DNA of 37,436 bases, from assembly GCA_947630115.1 (NCBI GenBank), contig CANRGG010000018.1, forward strand, positions 1 to 37,436, in the 5' to 3' direction. A program made the position numbers and the translations under genes. Source of the DNA: an uncultured Clostridia bacterium (GTDB taxonomy: Bacteria > Bacillota > Clostridia > Christensenellales > Borkfalkiaceae). Under the pieces are notes generated by a model. It saw only the letters and a list, made by a program, of their open reading frames with translations. It did not search any database and was not told the origin of the DNA. The stretch's first letter is position 1. The number at the start of each line of letters is the position of its first letter. Shown here piece after piece: positions 32,763-37,436 of this stretch.

Positions 32763-32795
32763 AGCGGTCCGGCAGTGCGCCGGGCCGCTTTTTAA
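32763..32795 (+). terminator. Rho-independent terminator after the lipoprotein gene
   Basis: AGCGGTCCGGC (32763-32773) and GCCGGGCCGCT (32779-32789) form an 11-base stem with one wobble and a 5-base loop, followed by TTTTTAATTT. The rest of the 213-base gap (32715-32927) holds only the next gene's promoter region. Confidence 0.85.
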
Positions 32796-32891
32796 TTTGG
32801 GCAAAGATCGGCTGCCGGGTTTTCGTCAAAGAAGGCGGCAAACAGACAAATCTTTCGCTTCTGCGATCGTCCCGGCGCACTCGAAAAATGA

Positions 32892-32897
32892 TATAAT
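32892..32897 (+). promoter_or_regulatory. -10 box of the beta-helix gene
   Basis: TATAAT at 32892-32897, followed by AAGGAGG (32913-32919) and the ATG at 32928. No convincing -35 box is present at 16-18 bases upstream, which suggests an activator or an extended -10. Confidence 0.55.
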
Positions 32898-32927
32898 TCA
32901 TGGTAGTATCAGAAGGAGGCGGATCTT

Positions 32928-34403
32928 ATGTTCAAGAAAAATATTGTCATTGCGGGGCTTTCCGCAGCGCTTGCGGCGGCGCTTTTTATGCCGTTTTTGC
33001 GCCCGTCGGCTTTTAAGATCGGTCTTGCCGCCGAGACGAGATACGCGGCGGAGATCGTCATGCAGGACGGCGCGCAACCATACAGAACTTTTTCGGAGGC
33101 GCTTTCTGCCTGGGAGAGCGGCGGAGCTTTGCGGCTTCTTCGCGCCGCACGGACGGAAACTTTGAAAATTTCAGGGGAAAAGACCCTCGATCTCAACGGA
33201 TTTTCCCTGACGGGCGACGGCGGCGGCCCCGTGATCGAGTTGCTGCCCGGCTCGGCGCTGACGGTCCGGGGAGAGGGCACGCTCACGGGCGGCAAGGCAA
33301 AGCGGGGCGGCGGGATCTATGCCGAGAGCGCGAAGCTCTTCCTCGAAGGCGGATGCGTCTGCGGGAATGAGGCGACCGAGGGGGGCGGAATTTACCTTTC
33401 TCGCTCCGAATTTTCCATGAAAAACGGCGCCGTCGTCGAGGGAAACAGCGCCGATTACGGCGGCGGGATCTATCTTTTCGAGAGTGAGGCGTCCCTTTCG
33501 GGGGCGAGAGTTTCGCTCAATCAGTCGATCTTTAACGGCGGGGGGTTCTATCTCTGGGGAGAGGACAGGGGCGCCCGGCTGGAACTTTCGGAGGGCGCGG
33601 TCGTCGAAAAGAATGCAGCCCAAGGATACGGCGGGGGCGTCGCGGTTTGGACGCGCGGCAGTGCCGTGATCGGAGAGGGCGCCGTTTTGCGGGAAAATCG
33701 GGCGATCTCGGGCGGCGGCGGGCTCTTTCTGCACGGAAAAACGGAGAACACCAAGGGCGCGGAGGCGATGGTCGAGCGGGGCGCCGAGATCTGCCGCAAC
33801 ATGACGGACGGAACGGGCGGCGGCGTGAACGTCATCTTTGGCGGCGTGCTTTCGATGACGGGCGGCGAGGTCTATGGCAATACCGCCGAGATCGGCGGGG
33901 GAATTGCGGTCTCCGTCTCGGGGTTTGCGAAATTCGGCGGCGACTGCCTGATCCGGGACAACAAGACGCGGAACGGCAAGGAGAGCGGCGTCTTTTCGGA
34001 GCAGGAGGAACAGATCGAGATCTGCGCCGGCTTTTCGGGAGCATTGGGGCTTTCCATGTCGCGCGCGGGAACGATCGGGAAGATCTTCACGCTCACTGCG
34101 GCGGGACTTTCCGCGGACGAAGGGAACATGGAACTTGCGGTCCGCGGGGATGATCTTCTCTACCGCGAAAAGCGGACGGAAGAGACCGGAAGCGGAGAGG
34201 GAGAGGATCTTTCGGGCGGCGCCGGCGACGCGGGCGGCGGACAACAAAACGGCAATGCGGCGATCGGTGACGTAAACGCTTCCTCGCGCGAGGGAGAACG
34301 GGCGATCGCGATCATGATCGTGATCGCAGCGGCAGCCGCAGTCGCCTTCATCGCGGCGGGTTTCATCGCGCGCGTGTTCCGTAAAAAACATTCCGACGAC
34401 TGA
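32928..34403 (+). CDS. Surface-anchored right-handed beta-helix protein
   Basis: The 491-residue product has a signal peptide (hydrophobic to about residue 22, likely cut near GLAAET) and a C-terminal membrane helix (about 459-482) ending in a basic tail (RVFRKKHSDD), so it is held in the membrane with the body outside. The middle (about 60-370) is a solenoid with repeated GGGIY and GN(S/T)A motifs, for example RGGGIYAES, TEGGGIYLSRSEF, DYGGGIYLFES and GGGVAVW, resembling Pmp-like and polymorphic-repeat adhesins. The linker before the helix is Gly/Ser/Glu-rich. Such proteins often bind host or polysaccharide ligands; the ligand is unknown. AAGGAGG lies 8 bases before the ATG. Confidence 0.82.
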   Translation: MFKKNIVIAGLSAALAAALFMPFLRPSAFKIGLAAETRYAAEIVMQDGAQPYRTFSEALSAWESGGALRLLRAARTETLKISGEKTLDLNGFSLTGDGGGPVIELLPGSALTVRGEGTLTGGKAKRGGGIYAESAKLFLEGGCVCGNEATEGGGIYLSRSEFSMKNGAVVEGNSADYGGGIYLFESEASLSGARVSLNQSIFNGGGFYLWGEDRGARLELSEGAVVEKNAAQGYGGGVAVWTRGSAVIGEGAVLRENRAISGGGGLFLHGKTENTKGAEAMVERGAEICRNMTDGTGGGVNVIFGGVLSMTGGEVYGNTAEIGGGIAVSVSGFAKFGGDCLIRDNKTRNGKESGVFSEQEEQIEICAGFSGALGLSMSRAGTIGKIFTLTAAGLSADEGNMELAVRGDDLLYREKRTEETGSGEGEDLSGGAGDAGGGQQNGNAAIGDVNASSREGERAIAIMIVIAAAAAVAFIAAGFIARVFRKKHSDD

Positions 34404-34414
34404 TCGGACAAATC

Positions 34415-34447
34415 AAAAAGGGACTGCGAATAGGCAGTCCCTTTTTT
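34415..34447. terminator. Strong bidirectional terminator
   Basis: AAAAAGGGACTGC (34415-34427) pairs perfectly with GCAGTCCCTTTTT (34434-34446) around a 6-base loop. It has T runs in both directions and separates the converging beta-helix and NUDIX genes. Confidence 0.93.
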
Positions 34448-34458
34448 CCTGTCTTTGT

Positions 34459-34953
34459 TTATTTTTTCTTTCCGAGCGTTTCGAGCGCGGACAGGAGAAA
34501 GGTCTCCGCCGTCGAATCTTTCAAAATGAGCGTCTGTGCCTCTTCGGGGGTGCACCAGCGCGCCGTTTCGATCTCCTCGCCGCAGACGATCTCGCTCTCC
34601 TCGTCCGCCGTGACGACGAATTGAAGCAGCAGAAGATCCTTTGCACTGTGATAGCGCGAGCCGAAATACCGCCATTTCACGGCGTTCAGCCCCGTCTCCT
34701 CTTTGAGTTCGCGCGGAATGGCCTTTTCGGCGCTCTCGCCCTTTTTGAGATAGCCCGCAAACAGCTTGAAAACGTCCTCGCCCGCGTGTCTTGCGAGCAG
34801 AATTTTATTTTCGCCGCGGTTTACGACGAGCATTAAAACGGCGACCGGGAAAAAGGGAAATTTGAACTGTTCGCATTTCGGGCAATAGGGCACGAGCCCT
34901 TCGTTTTCCAGAAAGCGAAGGGACAGCTTTTCACCGCAATCTCTGCAATACAT
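34459..34953 (-). CDS. NUDIX hydrolase with N-terminal zinc ribbon, NudC-like
   Basis: The 164-residue product has a zinc ribbon with C3, C6, C24 and C27 (CRDC...CPKC), then a full NUDIX box: G, five residues, E, seven residues, RELKEETGL. NudC-type enzymes, which hydrolyse NADH or remove NAD caps from RNA, share the zinc ribbon before the NUDIX fold; the following SRYHSAKDLLLLQF segment aligns loosely with the NudC SQPWPFPxSLMxxF motif but lacks its key residues. It is shorter than NudC (about 257). A strong AAGGAGAG site precedes the ATG. The gene is divergent from purA. Confidence 0.88.
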   Translation of the reverse strand: MYCRDCGEKLSLRFLENEGLVPYCPKCEQFKFPFFPVAVLMLVVNRGENKILLARHAGEDVFKLFAGYLKKGESAEKAIPRELKEETGLNAVKWRYFGSRYHSAKDLLLLQFVVTADEESEIVCGEEIETARWCTPEEAQTLILKDSTAETFLLSALETLGKKK

Positions 34954-34979
34954 AGCGCTCTCCTTGGTTTGTTTGTCCT

Positions 34980-35008
34980 ATTGTACAACGATTTTCGGAA
35001 AAAGTCAA
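34980..35008 (-). promoter_or_regulatory. Promoter of the NUDIX gene
   Basis: On the minus strand TTGACT (35008-35003), a 17-base spacer and TACAAT (34985-34980), about 26 bases before the ATG. Confidence 0.82.
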
Positions 35009-35036
35009 ACTCTTTCAGAAAATTTTTCCTCTGCGC

Positions 35037-35066
35037 TTGACTTTTCCCGCCGCGGCATAGTATAAT
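35037..35066 (+). promoter_or_regulatory. Promoter of purA
   Basis: TTGACT (35037-35042), an 18-base spacer and TATAAT (35061-35066). A leader of about 57 bases follows before AAAGGAG and the ATG. I see no purine riboswitch in this short leader. Confidence 0.85.
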
Positions 35067-35129
35067 GAAATGTATTTTGTATCGGGCGTGTTTTTGGGCA
35101 GCGGCCTGCGCGCCCCGAAAGGAGAATTT

Positions 35130-36401
35130 ATGCTCACAGCCATCTGCGGAATCAACTGGGGCGACGAAGGAAAGGGGAAAATGGTCGATCTTTTGTCGCA
35201 GGATCAAGACGTCGTCTGCCGCTACCAGGGCGGAAACAACGCGGGACATACCGTCATCAACGAGCGGGGGAAATTCGTGCTCAATCTGCTCCCTTCGGGG
35301 ATCTTGCGCGAGAACGTCGTCAATGTGCTCGGGTGCGGCATGGTGATCGACATCAGACATCTCACCGAGGAGGCGGGACGGCTGCGCGAAAAGGGAGTGA
35401 AGATCACGCCGGAAAATCTCAAGATCAGCGACCGCGCCGTCATCACAATGCCCTATCACGTCCTCATGGACTGCCTCGAAGAGGACCGTCTTGCGGGAAA
35501 GAAATTCGGCTCGACCCGCCGCGGGATCGCGCCCGTCTATTCCGATAAATACATGAAAAAGGCCTTCCGCATGGGCGAGCTTCTGCACCCCGAACGGCTC
35601 TATGAACGGGTCCGGGAGATCGTCGAGTGGAAGAACCTCACGATCGAAGGGGGCTACCGCCATGAGCCCGTCTCGGCGGACGAAATGATCGAATATCTCA
35701 AAACTTACGGCGAGATCTGGAAAGATTACATCTGCGACGTCGGGCTCTATCTCAACCGGATGGACGCGGCGGGCAAAAAGATCATGTTCGAGGCGCAGCT
35801 CGGCGCGCTCAAAGATATCGACTTCGGGATCTATCCCTTTACGTCGAGTTCGTCCACGATTGCGGCCTATGCGCCCATCGGCGCGGGCGTGCCCAATCTC
35901 AGGCTGGATAAAACCATCGGCATTATGAAGGCGTATTCCTCCTGTGTCGGCGAGGGCCCCTTTACGGCGGAACTGTTCGGCGAGGAGGCGGAAAAACTCC
36001 GCGCGGCGGGCGGGGAGTACGGCGCAGCGACGGGAAGGCCCCGGCGGGTCGGTCCCTTTGACGCGGTGGCGTCCGCTTACGGCGTCCGCTGCCAGGGCGC
36101 GGATGAGGTCGTGCTCACCAAGCTCGACATCCTCTCTATCTACGACGAGATCCCGATCTGCACCGCCTATGAGCTGGACGGGAAGATCGTCCGGGAATTT
36201 CCCTATCCCGACGCGCTGTCAAGATGCAAGCCGGTGTTTGAGACGTTCAAGGGCTGGAAATGCGACATTTCCCATTGCCGCAAGAAGGAAGAGCTTCCCA
36301 AGGAAGCGCTCGACTATATCGCATTCATCGAAAAAGCCTGCGCCTGCAAGATCTCCTATGTTGCGGTCGGCGCGGAGCGTGACGCGGTCATCAAATTTTA
36401 A
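35130..36401 (+). CDS. purA: Adenylosuccinate synthetase
   Basis: PurA joins IMP and aspartate with GTP to form adenylosuccinate, the first committed step to AMP. The 423-residue product has INWGDEGKGKMVD (the Asp and P-loop-like GDEGKGK), QGGNNAGHTV with the catalytic His, GTP-binding TKLDIL, and the FPYP region. One family motif is unusual: GSTRRGIAPVYSDK where most have GTTGRGIGPAYxDK. The start is MLTAICGINWG after AAAGGAG at 35118-35124; an in-frame ATG at 35070 lies inside the promoter leader and has no ribosome site. Confidence 0.95.
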   Translation: MLTAICGINWGDEGKGKMVDLLSQDQDVVCRYQGGNNAGHTVINERGKFVLNLLPSGILRENVVNVLGCGMVIDIRHLTEEAGRLREKGVKITPENLKISDRAVITMPYHVLMDCLEEDRLAGKKFGSTRRGIAPVYSDKYMKKAFRMGELLHPERLYERVREIVEWKNLTIEGGYRHEPVSADEMIEYLKTYGEIWKDYICDVGLYLNRMDAAGKKIMFEAQLGALKDIDFGIYPFTSSSSTIAAYAPIGAGVPNLRLDKTIGIMKAYSSCVGEGPFTAELFGEEAEKLRAAGGEYGAATGRPRRVGPFDAVASAYGVRCQGADEVVLTKLDILSIYDEIPICTAYELDGKIVREFPYPDALSRCKPVFETFKGWKCDISHCRKKEELPKEALDYIAFIEKACACKISYVAVGAERDAVIKF

Positions 36402-36418
36402 GCCGCGGTCCAATTTGG

Positions 36419-37258
36419 GTGGAAAGAAATTTTTGGAAAATGCAGGGGACGGGCAACGATTATCTCTACTTCGACTGTTTCGAAGAGGAGCTGCCCTGTC
36501 CAGACCGACTTTCGAAAAAACTCTCCGACCGGCACCGTTCCGTCGGCGGGGACGGAATCATCCTTCTCGGGAAGAGCGCCGCTGCGGACGCGTCCATGCG
36601 TATTTTCAACGCCGACGGCAGCGAAGGGGAGATGTGCGGGAACGGGATCCGCTGCGCCGCGAAATTTCTCTATGAGATCAAGGGGATCCGAAAGGAATTT
36701 CTCACGATCGAGACCCGCGCCGGCGTCAAAAAACTTTTTTTGCGGACGGAAGGCGGCAAAGTGGCGCGCGTTACGGTGGACATGGGGCTCCCCGTGTTCG
36801 AGCCGGAAAAGATCCCCGCGGACTTTGAAGGCGGCGACGCCTTTCATCAGACGATCGAGGCGGACGGAGAGAGCTATCCGGTGAATTGCCTCTCGATGGG
36901 AAATCCCCACTGCGTGATCTTTTGGGAAGAAGATCTCGGCAAGCTCCCGCTCGAGCGGATCGGTCCGAAGATCGAGCGACACAGGGCGTTTCCCGCGCGC
37001 ACCAACGTCGAATTTGTTCGGGTTTTGGACAAAAACAGGCTGCAAATGCGCGTTTTCGAGCGCGGGAGCGGAGAGACTTTCTCCTGCGGCACGGGGGCCT
37101 GCGCGGCGGCGGTCGCGGCGGTGCGCTGCGGCTATGCGGAGAAGGACAGGGAGATCGAGGTCCTCGTGAAGGGGGGCGAGCTTTCGGTGAAATATGCGGA
37201 CACCGTCCTTTTGACGGGCGAGGCGGAGTTCGCGTTCCGGGGGACTGTATGGATCTGA
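36419..37258 (+). CDS. dapF: Diaminopimelate epimerase
   Basis: DapF converts LL- to meso-diaminopimelate, the last step toward lysine and cross-linked peptidoglycan. The 279-residue product has the two active-site cysteines: C73 in EMCGNGIRCA and C223 in SCGTGACAAA, with FxKMQGTGNDYLYFD at the start and GGDGIILL and MGNPHCVIF between. The GTG at 36419 is chosen because the family needs the NFxKM segment before the first ATG (36440), though its ribosome site is weak. It follows purA by 17 bases. Confidence 0.95.
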   Translation: MERNFWKMQGTGNDYLYFDCFEEELPCPDRLSKKLSDRHRSVGGDGIILLGKSAAADASMRIFNADGSEGEMCGNGIRCAAKFLYEIKGIRKEFLTIETRAGVKKLFLRTEGGKVARVTVDMGLPVFEPEKIPADFEGGDAFHQTIEADGESYPVNCLSMGNPHCVIFWEEDLGKLPLERIGPKIERHRAFPARTNVEFVRVLDKNRLQMRVFERGSGETFSCGTGACAAAVAAVRCGYAEKDREIEVLVKGGELSVKYADTVLLTGEAEFAFRGTVWI

Positions 37259-37380
37259 ATCCTTCGGCGAAGGAACCGAAAAACAAAGGCAAATTTTTTC
37301 GAACGGAAGATCTTCGGCGGAAACAAGAGGAGAATTTCGTTCGGGAGGAATATTTACTTCGAGGTGAAAAGATATGGTAA
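37249..37380 (+). CDS. Possible 43-residue small protein bridging dapF and pyrG
   Basis: An ATG at 37249, overlapping the last 10 bases of dapF, opens a 43-codon frame that ends with TAA at 37378-37380, overlapping the first bases of pyrG. The product, beginning MDLNPSAKEPKNKGKFF, is highly charged with a helical LRRKQEENFVREEYLLRG stretch. A GGGGG run lies 5 bases before the ATG. It may be a real coupled small gene or simply a chance frame in the 115-base gap. Confidence 0.3.
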   Translation: MDLNPSAKEPKNKGKFFRTEDLRRKQEENFVREEYLLRGEKIW

Positions 37381-37436
37381 AGTACATCTTTGTGACGGGA
37401 GGGGTCGTCTCGGGGCTCGGCAAGGGGATCACGGCG
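37374..37436 (+). CDS. pyrG: CTP synthase, N-terminal fragment (continues past window)
   Basis: The last 63 bases encode 21 residues, MVKYIFVTGGVVSGLGKGITA, which match the near-invariant start of CTP synthase (MxKYIFVTGGVVSSLGKGI), including the P-loop-like GVVSxLGKG. The enzyme makes CTP from UTP, ATP and glutamine. GAGGTG lies 7 bases before the ATG. The gene is cut by the window end. Confidence 0.93.
   Translation, partial: MVKYIFVTGGVVSGLGKGITA

Overview
The window reads as a GC-rich chromosome segment from an endospore-forming member of the Bacillota (class Clostridia). The evidence is a full spoIVA gene, an HD-domain YqeK next to rsfS, a KtrAB potassium system, Hsp33, strong AGGAGG-type ribosome sites, and TTGACA/TATAAT promoters with 17-base spacers. 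Proteins with unusual fusions and several unnamed families suggest an uncultured, probably gut-associated lineage. I cannot name it from sequence alone. I see no rRNA, tRNA, CRISPR, insertion sequence or phage gene.

Layout. 1-1827: the end of a type IV pilus assembly cluster (pilM, pilN-like, pilO-like), closed by a terminator. 1893-4636: recX, birA and a fused NAD(P)HX epimerase/dehydratase. 4709-5467 (minus): an unknown membrane protein. 5541-7934: a nadD-yqeK fusion, rsfS and a DUF4097 lipoprotein, followed by a degenerate repeat tract. 8260-9319: a divergent pair, a small membrane protein and a DeoC-like protein without its catalytic residues. 9373-10757 (minus): both subunits of a class I fumarase. 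10877-15727: a CPBP protease, rlmH, an M14 peptidase, tadA, ktrB and ktrA. 15717-18450 (minus): a lysine/diaminopimelate operon, asd-dapA-dapB. 18616-23974: a membrane protein, a YqeM-like methyltransferase, hslO (Hsp33), a TPR-like protein and a helical-repeat protein, nearly without gaps. 24066-25532: spoIVA. 25621-30173: an MscS channel, a small unknown protein, a GH36-like protein and a eukaryotic-type UDP-sugar pyrophosphorylase. 30198-34403: three exported or membrane-anchored proteins (a metallo-beta-lactamase hydrolase, a thioredoxin-like lipoprotein broken by an in-frame amber codon, and a beta-helix protein). 34459-34953 (minus): a zinc-ribbon NUDIX protein. 35130-37436: purA, dapF and the first 21 codons of pyrG.

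How the genes work together. Most are housekeeping: NAD synthesis and repair, ribosome silencing and maturation, rRNA and tRNA modification, lysine/diaminopimelate and cell-wall precursors, nucleotide synthesis, ion and osmotic balance, and spore-coat morphogenesis. The less ordinary parts are a twice-occurring palindromic element placed like a promoter-operator, two genes whose -10 box sits 7-8 bases before the start codon (candidate leaderless messages), two apparent pseudoenzymes (DeoC-like and GH36-like), inverted repeats overlapping ribosome sites, and the amber-interrupted repeat lipoprotein. I found no convincing complete new defence or mobile system.
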